64,000 bases of DNA from assembly GCF_900105245.1 (NCBI RefSeq), contig NZ_FNSZ01000001.1, positions 1,922,001-1,986,000 on the forward strand, in the 5' to 3' direction. Positions 26,801 through 34,465 of the stretch are shown piece by piece. A program made the translations under genes and the position numbers. Numbering within the stretch: position 1 is the first letter of the stretch; each line of letters opens with the position of its first letter. The DNA is from Streptomyces sp. 1222.5 (GTDB lineage Bacteria > Actinomycetota > Actinomycetes > Streptomycetales > Streptomycetaceae). Under the pieces are notes generated by a model. The model saw only the letters and a program-made list of their open reading frames with translations. It did not search any database and was not told the DNA's origin.

Positions 26801-27063
26801 GGCTGCATCTCCGGTTTCTGCGCATCCTGCGGTTCGGCGGCCGGAATCGTCCGGCCCGGTGGGCGGAGGTCCCCCGGCACGGCACGACCGGTGTCTCCGG
26901 CCGGTGCCGGAGGCCGGCCGCCGGTCCGGGGCACGGACGCCGTGCCGCGGTCGCCGTGGCCTTCGTGCGGCGCCGCCGGGGGGCGCCGGCTCCGAGCCGG
27001 GGCGGAGGCCTGCCCGGGGGTCGGGGATGCCGTCCGCACCGCGTGGACGCTCTCCCGGCGCAT
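26797..27063 (-). CDS. Small Pro/Arg-rich protein, translationally coupled to the AMP ligase
   Basis: 88 aa from ATG 27063, with the strong site GAGGGGAGGACC before it. Composition is rich in Pro, Arg, Gly and Ala with no Cys, no membrane span and no recognisable domain. Its TGA overlaps the ligase ATG (ATGA). Its start lies 70-98 bases downstream of a triple SARP-like repeat, so translation would begin here. High-GC DNA gives many false frames, so the evidence is positional: ribosome site, coupling and promoter spacing. It could be a leader ORF that couples translation rather than a functional protein. Confidence 0.5.
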   Translation of the reverse strand: MRRESVHAVRTASPTPGQASAPARSRRPPAAPHEGHGDRGTASVPRTGGRPPAPAGDTGRAVPGDLRPPGRTIPAAEPQDAQKPEMQP

Positions 27064-27132
27064 GGTCCTCCCCTCGTCGGCGGGCTCACCCGTGAACGGG
27101 CTCGTGTCCTGCGGAAAGCGTCGGGGGTGCTG

Positions 27133-27161
27133 CTTTGGCACGGCTAAAAAGGCAGTTGGCG
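27133..27161 (-). promoter_or_regulatory. SARP-box-like repeat 5, three heptamers (AMP-ligase unit)
   Basis: Plus strand CTTTGGC (27133), CTAAAAA (27144) and GTTGGCG (27155), each 11 bases apart; in gene orientation CGCCAAC, TTTTTAG, GCCAAAG. It lies upstream of the small gene, AMP ligase, decarboxylase-ACP and KASIII set, which is probably one operon. Confidence 0.65.
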
Positions 27162-27206
27162 CGTGCCGTTCCCGAAGCGGGCGCGAAAGGTGCGGTCCCG
27201 GCGCCG

Positions 27207-28430
27207 TCACGCCGTGCCCGCTGTCGCCGTTTCCGGCCGGGGGGCGGTCCCGGCCGGTACGGCGGGGGGTGCCGGGGTCAGCGAGCGGGCGGCGAGGAGG
27301 ACGCCCAGGGTCAGCAGCAGCGGTACGCACATGGCGGCACGGTAGGAGACGGCCGCGCCGACCGCGCCGACCAGGGGCGGACCGACCAGGAACCCGACGT
27401 AGTTGAAGAGGTTGATGCGGGCCACGGCGGTGTCCGCCGCGCCCGGCAGGCGCTGCGCGGCGGCCGTGAACACCTGGGGGACGATCACCGAGAGCCCCGC
27501 GCCGAGCACGGCGAAGCCCGCGACGGCGGCCCAGGGCCCCGGTGCGGCGGCGACCGCGGCGAAGCCGACGGTGCTGAGCAGGGCGCCGGCGCGCACCACG
27601 GCGGTCGCGCCCCAGCGCCGCACCCAGCGGTCGCCGAGTCCGCGGCCCAGCAGGGTGGTGGCCATGTAGAGGGCGTACGGGACCGTGGCCATCGCCTCGG
27701 AGCTGTGCAGCGTGTCCTCGAGGAACTTGGCGCTCCAGTTGCTGGAGGTGGAGTCGGCGACGAAGGCCGCGCCCATGATCAGGCAGAGCGGCAGCAGCGG
27801 CCGCCACGGGACGGCGGCGGGGCGGGCCGCCCCGCCGCCGTCACCGGCCCTGTCCGCCGGTCCGTCGGCGACAGCCGTGAGCCGGGGGCCTGCCGTCGCC
27901 GCGATCGCCAGCAGCGGTACGGCGGCGCCCGCGAAGAGGGCGAACAGGGACAGGTGCCAGCGGGCGCCGGCGCCGGCCAGCAGGGCGCCGAGGATGCCGC
28001 CCAGGCTCATCGCGCCGTGGAAGCCCAGCATGACGCTGCGGCCGTAGTGGCGCTGCACCGCCACCCCGGTCATGTTGACGCTCGCCTCCAGCGCGCCCAC
28101 CAGCAGGCCGAAGACGGCCAGGCAGAGCGCGAGTTGCCACCAGGTGTCGCCCGCGCCGATGCCCGCGGGCAGCAGGCAGACCGCCGGCTGGAGCACGCGG
28201 ACGACGGTGGGGGCGGGCACCCGGCGTACCAGCCGTGCGGCGGTGACGCTGCCCGCGCCGGCCAGGACCGGCACGGCGGCGAGGAAGAGCGGGAGGGTGG
28301 TGTCACTGAGGCCGTAGCGGTCCTGGACGGCCGGGATGCGGGTGACCAGCAGGGCGAAGACCGCGCCGTGGACGAGGAACACCGCCAGCAGTGCGAGGCG
28401 GGCCTGCCGCAGCCGTACCGATGTCTCCAT
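27207..28430 (-). CDS. MFS transporter
   Basis: 407 aa with about twelve hydrophobic spans in two halves separated by a cytoplasmic loop rich in Gly/Ala (about residues 180-210). Members of this type are drug or sugar exporters; LARINLFNYVGFLVGPPLVGAV-like segments occur in the second half. Position inside the island, with its own SARP-like box 69-86 bases upstream, suggests export of the product or self-resistance. No substrate can be assigned. Confidence 0.87.
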   Translation of the reverse strand: METSVRLRQARLALLAVFLVHGAVFALLVTRIPAVQDRYGLSDTTLPLFLAAVPVLAGAGSVTAARLVRRVPAPTVVRVLQPAVCLLPAGIGAGDTWWQLALCLAVFGLLVGALEASVNMTGVAVQRHYGRSVMLGFHGAMSLGGILGALLAGAGARWHLSLFALFAGAAVPLLAIAATAGPRLTAVADGPADRAGDGGGAARPAAVPWRPLLPLCLIMGAAFVADSTSSNWSAKFLEDTLHSSEAMATVPYALYMATTLLGRGLGDRWVRRWGATAVVRAGALLSTVGFAAVAAAPGPWAAVAGFAVLGAGLSVIVPQVFTAAAQRLPGAADTAVARINLFNYVGFLVGPPLVGAVGAAVSYRAAMCVPLLLTLGVLLAARSLTPAPPAVPAGTAPRPETATAGTA

Positions 28431-28498
28431 GGCACCCCTTCCGGTGACCGCCGTCGCCCGGGCCGGGCGCGGCTCCGGCGCGACCGTAGGAGCGGGCC

Positions 28499-28516
28499 CT
28501 GAAGTGCCGCTTGCGC
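28499..28516 (-). promoter_or_regulatory. SARP-box-like repeat 6 (MFS transporter)
   Basis: Gene orientation GCGCAAG-CGGC-ACTTCAG, followed ten bases on by TACGGT as a possible -10. This is close to the textbook SARP promoter layout. Confidence 0.7.
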
Positions 28517-28587
28517 GGGGACCCGCGGGGCCGCCGGTGTGAACGGGGCGGCACGGTTGGCCGGAACTGGGCCGTCCGGTCAGCTCA

Positions 28588-28800
28588 TCAGCTCCGGAAG
28601 TCCAGGTCCCGCAGCTGCTCGTCCAGGGCCCGTTCGGCCGGGGTGAGGGGTAGGTCGGGGCGGAGGCGCTCCAGCAGGTGGGGCGGTGTCGGGCGGGGCG
28701 GCTCGCCCGGGAGGTACAGCCACATCTGGCCGTACGCGACCAGACACCGGTACGCCTGGCCCACGGCGCGGGCGGCGTAGTGCGCCAGGAGGCGGATCAT
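28588..28800 (-). CDS. Small protein, possibly DUF6059-like
   Basis: 70 aa from ATG 28800, with GAGAGGAAG upstream. The N-terminal half is mildly hydrophobic (LLAHYAARAVGQAYRCLVAYG, then QMWLYLPG). The C-terminal LPLTPAERALDEQLRDLDF recalls small actinobacterial proteins I know as DUF6059, often near biosynthetic clusters; that match is from memory only. It has a SARP-like box 55-72 bases upstream and is divergent from the precursor peptide. Function unknown. Confidence 0.65.
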   Translation of the reverse strand: MIRLLAHYAARAVGQAYRCLVAYGQMWLYLPGEPPRPTPPHLLERLRPDLPLTPAERALDEQLRDLDFRS

Positions 28801-28854
28801 CTGGGGCTTCCTCTCGACCCGGGCGGGCAGGGCCCTCGATGTTCCCGGACGGAG

Positions 28855-28872
28855 CTAAAACGGCCCTTGGGC
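28855..28872 (-). promoter_or_regulatory. SARP-box-like repeat 7 (between small protein and precursor gene)
   Basis: Gene orientation GCCCAAG-GGCC-GTTTTAG, 55 bases from the small minus-strand gene and 148 bases from the precursor gene on the other strand. It is correctly placed for the former and could also influence the latter. Confidence 0.6.
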
Positions 28873-29019
28873 CGGGGCCCGTTGGCGTGAAAAGTTCACC
28901 CTCGACAGATGACGGCAGCACTGTCTGTGAGGTCACCGCCCTCGCCAGAATCTTCGCCACAAGGACAGTCGTTCGAAACACCCTAAGTCAGCGGAATCCC
29001 AACGGGGAAAGGTTGTCCC

Positions 29020-29193
29020 ATGGTCAACGCAGTTCCGTCCGGCGTCCACCGTCGCACCGACGACACGGCTCAGTCCGCCCGTTCCCTGGTGATCGAGGAT
29101 CTCGACTCCCTCGGCCAGAACGATGCCGTGCTGTTCAGCATCTGCATCATCGCGTTCCCGGCCGCCGAGGCGAGCGGGCAGTTCGGGGCATGA
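29020..29193 (+). CDS. Candidate RiPP precursor peptide
   Basis: 57 aa from ATG 29020. The polar N-terminal part (residues 1-22, with RRTDD) is followed by SLVIEDLDSLGQNDA, an acidic, Leu-spaced block like the leader segments recognised in azole/thiopeptide systems. The C-terminal part FSICIIAFPAAEASGQFGA holds Ser40, Cys42 and Ser52 as possible cyclisation sites. Its TGA overlaps the ATG of the YcaO gene (ATGA), the tightest coupling possible. GGGGAAAGG lies upstream of the start. It is much too small and too unlike any enzyme to be anything else in this context, but the leader/core border and the modifications are unknown. Confidence 0.7.
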   Translation: MVNAVPSGVHRRTDDTAQSARSLVIEDLDSLGQNDAVLFSICIIAFPAAEASGQFGA

Positions 29194-31511
29194 CCGACCC
29201 GGGGGGGCACGAGGCCGGGACGACACTCCCGGACGAAAGCGTTCTGGTGGGCTTCAAGCGCCATCTGAGCCCGGTCGTGGTTCCCGGTGAAGCCACCTAC
29301 CTGGTGTCCCGCCGCGGGGTCACCGCGCTGCGCGGCCCGCACGCCGAGGTGCTCGCGCCGCTGCTCGACGGGACGCGGAGCGTGCGCTCGGTGCTGCGGG
29401 AGGCGTCCTCGGCGCTGACCGCGGAGGAGGCCGGCTCCTCCCTCGGCGAATTGGCCCGCTCGGGTCTGCTCGGCTTCCGCCCGGCGGAGGCCGACGACCG
29501 CGGTCCCGTCCGGCAGGCCGACCCGATGGCCGAGGCCTACTGGGACCTGATGGGCCTGGACGGCTGCCGGGCCACGGCCGAACTGGCGGGCGCGGCGGTC
29601 TCCCTGGAGGTGCTGCCGACGGTCGACGCGGCGCCGGTCCTGGCGGCGTGCAGGGAGTCGGGGGTCGCCGTGGCGGCCCCCGGCTCGTCCGGCGCCCTCT
29701 CCCTCGTCCTGTGCGACGACTACCTGTCGCCGGAACTGGCGGAGGTGGACACCCGGCACCGGGCGAGCGGAACGCCGTGGCTGCTCGCCAAGGTCTGCGG
29801 TGTCGACCCGTGGATCGGGCCCTTCTTCCGGCCGGGCCACGGCCCGTGCTGGACCTGCCTCGCCCACCGGCTGCGCGGGCACCGCCGCTCCGAGTGGCCG
29901 GTGCAGCGCGCTCTCGGGCTGACCGGGCCGCCGGAGCGGCCGGCCGCGTCGGTCGCGGCGGGCCGGGCCCTCGGTGTGCACATGGCGGTGCTGGAGGCGG
30001 CCAAGTGGCTGGCCGGGATGCGGTATCCGTCGCAGGACCTCGTGCACACCCTGGACACCATGCTGCTGCGGGCGGCCTGCCATCCGGTGCGCCGGCGCCC
30101 CCAGTGCCCGGTGTGCGGTGATCCGCAGGCGGTGGCGAAGCGGGTCCGCGCGCCGTTCGTACCGGTGTCCCGGCCGAAGGCCGCGCACCACGGCAACAGC
30201 CACCGGTCCGCGTCGCCCGGGGAGATGCTGGACCGGTACGGCCATCTCGTCGGCCCGGTGACCGGGATCGTCAAGGAGATCCGCCGTGCCCCGCGCACGC
30301 CCGACTTCGTCGACACCTATCTGTCCGGGCACAACCTCGCCTTCAACCCGCACAGCGCGGCCGGACTGCGCGCCGGGCTGCGGGCGTTGAGCGGCGGCAA
30401 GGGCCTGGACGCCACGGAGGCCCGGGTCAGCGCGCTGGGCGAGGCGGTGGAACGGTACAGCGGCACCCGGCAGGGCGACGAGCCCGTCGTACGGGACACC
30501 TACCGGGCGCTCGGCGCGGACGCCGTGCACCCGAACGCCTGCCAGCTGTACCACGAGCGGCAGTTGCGGGACCGCGACCTCTGGAACGCCCGCGGCTCGC
30601 ACTTCCAGCACGTGCCGCGGCCGTTCGACGAGGGCCGGCCCACCGACTGGACGCCGGTGTGGTCGCTGACCGCCGGGCGGCACCGGCTGCTGCCGACCTC
30701 GATGCTCTACTTCTCCGACGGCGGCGGTTCCGCGGACGGGCTGCACGCCGATTCCAACGGCAACGCGGCGGGCAGCAGCCCGGAGGACGCCCTGGTGCAG
30801 GGTTTCCTGGAGCTGGTGGAGCGGGACGCGGTGGCCCTGTGGTGGTACAACCGCACCCGTCAGCCCGGCGTGGACCTGGACGCGTTCGCCGCCCCCGAGA
30901 CCGACCGGATCCGCGAGGGGTGCCTGCGGCTGGGCCGGGAGCTGTGGGTGCTCGACCTGACCTCGGACTTCGGCGTCCCGGTACTGGCGGCGGTGTCCCG
31001 GCGGACCGGCCGGCCGGCCGAGGACGTGATCTTCGGCTTCGGTGCCCACTTCGATCCGCGGGTGGCCCTGCGCCGGGCGCTGACCGAGATGGGGCAGATG
31101 CTGCCCGCGGTGACGCCACGGCGGCCGGACGCCCCGGGCTACGGCATCGACGATCCCGACGCGGTCCACTGGTGGCGCACCGCGACGACCGCCAATCAGC
31201 CCTACCTGCTGCCGGATCCGTCCGTCGCCGCACGCGGTCCGCGGTCGTGGCCGGCCGCTCTGCGCCCGGATCTGCTGGACGACGTGACCGCCATCGGTGA
31301 ACTGGTCCGGGACCGCGGCATGGAACTGCTCGTCCTCGACCAGACGCGCCCCGATCTGGAACTGCCGGTGGTCAAGGTGATCGTGCCCGGGATGCGGCAC
31401 TTCTGGGCCAGACTGGCCCCGGGCCGGCTGTACGACGTACCCGTGGCGCTGGGGCGGCTGCGGGAGCGAAGACGGTACGAACAGCTCAACCCGGTACCCA
31501 TGTTCGTCTAA
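29190..31511 (+). CDS. Fused leader-binding / ThiF-like / YcaO cyclodehydratase
   Basis: 773 aa from ATG 29190 overlapping the precursor stop. Residues about 15-95 look like a winged-helix leader-recognition domain. Residues about 110-330 are an E1/ThiF-like partner with structural zinc Cys at 220, 223, 306 and 309 (CWTC, CPVC). Residues about 340-773 are YcaO, with nucleotide-binding SALGEAVER (E418, E421-R422) and EDALVQGFLELVERDA. The C-terminus is PVPMFV, reminiscent of the Pro-rich tails of azoline-forming YcaOs. It should use ATP to cyclise Ser/Thr/Cys of the precursor to (methyl)oxazoline or thiazoline, though macroamidine or thioamide chemistry is possible for YcaO proteins. No complete azoline dehydrogenase is present. 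Confidence 0.9.
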   Translation: MTDPGGHEAGTTLPDESVLVGFKRHLSPVVVPGEATYLVSRRGVTALRGPHAEVLAPLLDGTRSVRSVLREASSALTAEEAGSSLGELARSGLLGFRPAEADDRGPVRQADPMAEAYWDLMGLDGCRATAELAGAAVSLEVLPTVDAAPVLAACRESGVAVAAPGSSGALSLVLCDDYLSPELAEVDTRHRASGTPWLLAKVCGVDPWIGPFFRPGHGPCWTCLAHRLRGHRRSEWPVQRALGLTGPPERPAASVAAGRALGVHMAVLEAAKWLAGMRYPSQDLVHTLDTMLLRAACHPVRRRPQCPVCGDPQAVAKRVRAPFVPVSRPKAAHHGNSHRSASPGEMLDRYGHLVGPVTGIVKEIRRAPRTPDFVDTYLSGHNLAFNPHSAAGLRAGLRALSGGKGLDATEARVSALGEAVERYSGTRQGDEPVVRDTYRALGADAVHPNACQLYHERQLRDRDLWNARGSHFQHVPRPFDEGRPTDWTPVWSLTAGRHRLLPTSMLYFSDGGGSADGLHADSNGNAAGSSPEDALVQGFLELVERDAVALWWYNRTRQPGVDLDAFAAPETDRIREGCLRLGRELWVLDLTSDFGVPVLAAVSRRTGRPAEDVIFGFGAHFDPRVALRRALTEMGQMLPAVTPRRPDAPGYGIDDPDAVHWWRTATTANQPYLLPDPSVAARGPRSWPAALRPDLLDDVTAIGELVRDRGMELLVLDQTRPDLELPVVKVIVPGMRHFWARLAPGRLYDVPVALGRLRERRRYEQLNPVPMFV

Positions 31512-31604
31512 ATCTCCAGCTATCAATACAAGTCACACACGGTCTTCACGTAGGTCCCATACGATCCGAAACGAACTCCGCCCCTTGCTGCGAAAGAGGA
31601 GTCC

Positions 31605-32846
31605 GTGAAGGCCAGTGCACCTCGCGAGCCGCGTGCAGGTCTCGTCCGCCCTCCGGCCGGCGCCGGAGACACGGACACGCGCATCAACCAGGCTCTCCCC
31701 GGGCCCCGTCTGGCCCGGGTCATCCTGCGGGTGGCACTGCTCAGTTACCTCTTCATCACCGCGCTGAACGTCATCAGCACCGGTCTGTCGCCGGCCGCGG
31801 ACGTCGGCGCGATCCTGGCGCTCGTCGCCGTCTTCCTCATCCAGCTGCGGCACTCGGCGCCGGGGGCCGGACGGCGCCCCGGACGCGAGCGGTTCCTGAC
31901 GCTGGGCGCGCAGATGCTGCTCACCTACCTGCCGATCCTCGTCTACCACGCCCAGTGGGGCGCGCTGGGCGGCTTCCTCTCCGGGTCCCTGCTGCTCCTG
32001 CTGCCGCCGCGGCCCGCATGGTGTCTGTACGCGGCCGTCGGGCTCAGCATGTTCCTGCCCCCGCTGCTGGACGGCCGGGGCATCGTCGACGCGGTCTACT
32101 TGTGCCAGTCGACGCTGCTGACGGGCCTCATCGTGTACGGCCTGACGCACCTGGCCGAGGTCATCCAGGAAGTGCACGACGCGCACGGGGAGTTGGCGCG
32201 CCTCGCGGTGGTCAGGGAACGGCTGCGGTTCGCCCGGGACCTGCACGACCTGCTCGGCTTCAGCCTGTCGGCGATCACCCTCAAGAGCGAGCTGGTGCAC
32301 CGGCTCATACCCCTGCACCCCGAGCGGGCGGTGCAGGAGGTCGGCGACATCCTGACCATCTCCCGCCAGTCGCTCGCGGATGTGCGCCGGGTCGCCAGCG
32401 GCTTCCGCAACATGTCGCTCGCCCAGGAGGTCACCTCCGCCGAGTCGGTCCTGAACGCCGCGGACGTGACCGTCGAGGTGGAGGTGTCGGTGCGGGATCT
32501 CGACCGGCGGGTGGAGAACGTGCTGGCGGCCGTGGTGCGGGAGGCGGTCACCAACGTGCTGCGGCACAGCAAGGCCGCCCACTGCACGATCCGGCTGGTG
32601 GCGGAGCCGGGGGCGGTCGTGCTGTCGGTGGTCAACGACGGCTCCTCTCCGGGCGGTCGCGTGCCCTCGGAGCACGGCGGCAACGGTCTGGAGAACCTGG
32701 CGCTGCGACTGCGGGAGATCGGCGGCAACCTCTCCTCCGGCGCCCTGCCGGGCGGCACGTTCCGGGTCCGGGCGGTCGCGCCGGCCTCACTCCCGGCACC
32801 GGCCGGTGCCGAGAGACCGACCGGTGCCGTGCCGGACACCACCTAG
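31605..32846 (+). CDS. Sensor histidine kinase, NarL-system type
   Basis: 413 aa from GTG 31605 behind AGAGGAG. Four to five membrane spans lie in residues about 40-190. They are followed by a HisKA_3 dimerisation helix with the phospho-acceptor His in RFARDLHDLLGFSLSAI (about residue 215) and a HATPase with VVREAVTNVLRHS and GNGLENLALRLREIGG. It resembles DesK-like kinases without a large extracellular domain, so it may sense membrane state or a lipid. The response regulator gene follows after 166 bases. Confidence 0.92.
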   Translation: MKASAPREPRAGLVRPPAGAGDTDTRINQALPGPRLARVILRVALLSYLFITALNVISTGLSPAADVGAILALVAVFLIQLRHSAPGAGRRPGRERFLTLGAQMLLTYLPILVYHAQWGALGGFLSGSLLLLLPPRPAWCLYAAVGLSMFLPPLLDGRGIVDAVYLCQSTLLTGLIVYGLTHLAEVIQEVHDAHGELARLAVVRERLRFARDLHDLLGFSLSAITLKSELVHRLIPLHPERAVQEVGDILTISRQSLADVRRVASGFRNMSLAQEVTSAESVLNAADVTVEVEVSVRDLDRRVENVLAAVVREAVTNVLRHSKAAHCTIRLVAEPGAVVLSVVNDGSSPGGRVPSEHGGNGLENLALRLREIGGNLSSGALPGGTFRVRAVAPASLPAPAGAERPTGAVPDTT

Positions 32847-33012
32847 TCCCGGACGCCCCGGTCAAGGGCCACCGGCGGCCGCCAACCGGAGGAGCCTCTG
32901 CCAGATGCGGGATCCCCCCGACGGGACTCTCCCCCCGGGAACCGAAGTTGGTACAGTCGCCGCGTCCGGGACGTGGGAAGGCGACAACTCGGTGCGGGGG
33001 AACGGGGGTTCG

Positions 33013-33621
33013 GTGATTCGCGTACTGCTGGCCGAGGACATGAACATGGTGCGCGGTGCCCTGACAGCACTGCTCGACCTGGAGCATGACATCGAGGTCG
33101 TCTGCGGGGTCGAGAACGGCAACGACATCGTGCCGGCGACGCTGCGGCACAAACCCGACGTGGCGGTCATCGACATCGACCTGCCGGGCATCGACGGGCT
33201 GACCGCGGCCGCCCGGCTGCGGGACCGGGTGCCCGAGTGCCGGGTGCTGATCCTCACCAGCATCGGACGTCCGGGGACCCTGCTGCGGGCCATCTCCGCA
33301 CAGGTGGGCGGCTACATCCTCAAGGACGCGCCGCCGAACGAACTTGCCTTCGCGGTACGGCAGGTGGCCGCCGGCCGGCGGGTGGTGGACCCGCAACTCG
33401 CCCTCGCCGCCTGGGGCGGGCAGGAGAGCCCGCTCACGGAACGCGAGACCGAGGTGCTGCGGCTGGCGTCCAAGGGAGCGGAGCCCGCGGAGATCGCCGC
33501 CGAACTGCACCTGTCCACCGGGACGGTACGCAACTACCTGACCACCATCACCACGAAGCTCAACGCGCGTAACCGCGTGGACGCCGTGCTGATCGCCCAG
33601 GAGTCCGGCTGGCTGCTGTGA
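33013..33621 (+). CDS. NarL/LuxR-type response regulator
   Basis: 202 aa from GTG 33013. The receiver domain is complete: acidic pocket LLAEDMNMV, phospho-Asp in VAVIDIDLPGIDGL, Thr in VLILTSIG and Lys in GGYILKDAPPNEL. The LuxR helix-turn-helix follows (LTERETEVLRLASKGAEPAE, about residues 140-200). It should be phosphorylated by the kinase encoded just upstream. Both genes sit between the YcaO gene and the SagB-N-like gene. Targets unknown. Confidence 0.93.
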   Translation: MIRVLLAEDMNMVRGALTALLDLEHDIEVVCGVENGNDIVPATLRHKPDVAVIDIDLPGIDGLTAAARLRDRVPECRVLILTSIGRPGTLLRAISAQVGGYILKDAPPNELAFAVRQVAAGRRVVDPQLALAAWGGQESPLTERETEVLRLASKGAEPAEIAAELHLSTGTVRNYLTTITTKLNARNRVDAVLIAQESGWLL

Positions 33622-33651
33622 GCGCCGGCCGGGGCCCGCGGGGGTGAACCC

Positions 33652-34296
33652 TCAGGCGCGCGGCACCGGTTCGCCGCAGTCCTCGGTCATGCCGGCGGCC
33701 GCCAGATAGCTCAGCACGGCCTGGGTCACCTCGGGCGGCAGCGGCAGCACGGAGGAGGCGTCGGACGGGGTGGCCGGCCAGGCCAGCAGCCCGACCACCC
33801 AGACGGCCTCCGGCCGGTGCAGCTGGACCCGGTGCGGGGACGTGGCGCAGGCCAGCGCAAACCCGGCCTTCTCCAGGGTCAGCGACACATCGCCGATCAG
33901 CCGGATCAGCCGCCGCGCGGACAGGGCCACGGGGGCGAACGGCGCGTCCTTGCTGGTGGAGACGACGGACAACAGGGGCCCCCGCAGGTCCTCCCAGCTC
34001 AGGGTGCGCACGATCAGATGCGAGAGCCGGTCCAGCACCGGCAGCAGCACCAGGCAGGCGCCCTGCCTGGCGTCCTCCGCGGCGGCGGACGCGCGGGGCA
34101 GGACGTTGGCGAGCAGGACGGGGCCGAGTTCCATGCGCCGCAGGGCCTCCCGCACCAGCGGATCGGGACGGCTGATGCGCTCCGTCCCGAACCGGCTGCG
34201 CAGCACCAGGCCCTGGTCCGTGGCGTCCTCCTCGACGACCACGTCCTCGTGCAGCGACCAGAGATGGACTGCGCGGCTGCCGACCACCCGCGACAT
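33652..34296 (-). CDS. Stand-alone SagB N-terminal-domain-like protein
   Basis: 214 aa from ATG 34296. The pattern LWSLHEDVVVEE, then REALRRMELGPVLLANVLP, VLDRLSHLIVRTLSWED, RGPLLSVV and ATSPHRVQLHRPEAV, ending in AVLSYLAAAGM, matches my memory of the N-terminal half of actinobacterial SagB-type peptide dehydrogenases. It stops exactly where their flavin (nitroreductase) domain would begin. No such domain follows: the next gene is the convergent response regulator. It may act as a leader-binding scaffold for the YcaO enzyme, or be a relic. No FMN site is present, so it cannot oxidise azolines by itself. Confidence 0.65.
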   Translation of the reverse strand: MSRVVGSRAVHLWSLHEDVVVEEDATDQGLVLRSRFGTERISRPDPLVREALRRMELGPVLLANVLPRASAAAEDARQGACLVLLPVLDRLSHLIVRTLSWEDLRGPLLSVVSTSKDAPFAPVALSARRLIRLIGDVSLTLEKAGFALACATSPHRVQLHRPEAVWVVGLLAWPATPSDASSVLPLPPEVTQAVLSYLAAAGMTEDCGEPVPRA

Positions 34297-34369
34297 GGGG
34301 ACCCCTTTCTTCCGTGCCGATTGTGACGGCCCGCACCGCTCGCCGGACAGCCACGCCGTCACCCCGATC

Positions 34370-34386
34370 ACGTGAAGTTCTCACGT
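34370..34386. promoter_or_regulatory. Inverted repeat upstream of the oxidoreductase operon
   Basis: ACGTGA-AGTTC-TCACGT, perfect 6-base arms, 80-96 bases before the korA start and 74 bases from the divergent SagB-N-like gene. It looks like an operator for a dimeric repressor; which one is unknown. Confidence 0.45.
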
Positions 34387-34407
34387 ACGCGGCGGGGCTT
34401 TGGCGGG

Positions 34408-34425
34408 TCGCAAGGACGGCTTCCT
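34408..34425 (+). promoter_or_regulatory. Possible SARP-box-like repeat upstream of korA
   Basis: TCGCAAG-GACG-GCTTCCT, 41-58 bases before the GTG. Only the first heptamer fits the AG-ending pattern well, so this is a weaker member of the set. Confidence 0.35.
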
Positions 34426-34465
34426 ACGGTGCGAGCCGGACATCCGACGAGGAGAGGGACAGCTG

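Noticed and set aside
26797..27063. The 88-codon small ORF as the RiPP precursor
   Set aside because: No leader-like block, no Cys and a Pro/Arg-rich composition; the 57-codon ORF overlapping the YcaO gene fits far better. Kept only as a small gene of unknown role.
33652..34296. A frameshifted full-length SagB gene
   Set aside because: The sequence beyond the stop is only 30 bases before the convergent response-regulator gene, so no dehydrogenase domain remains to be restored by a frame change.
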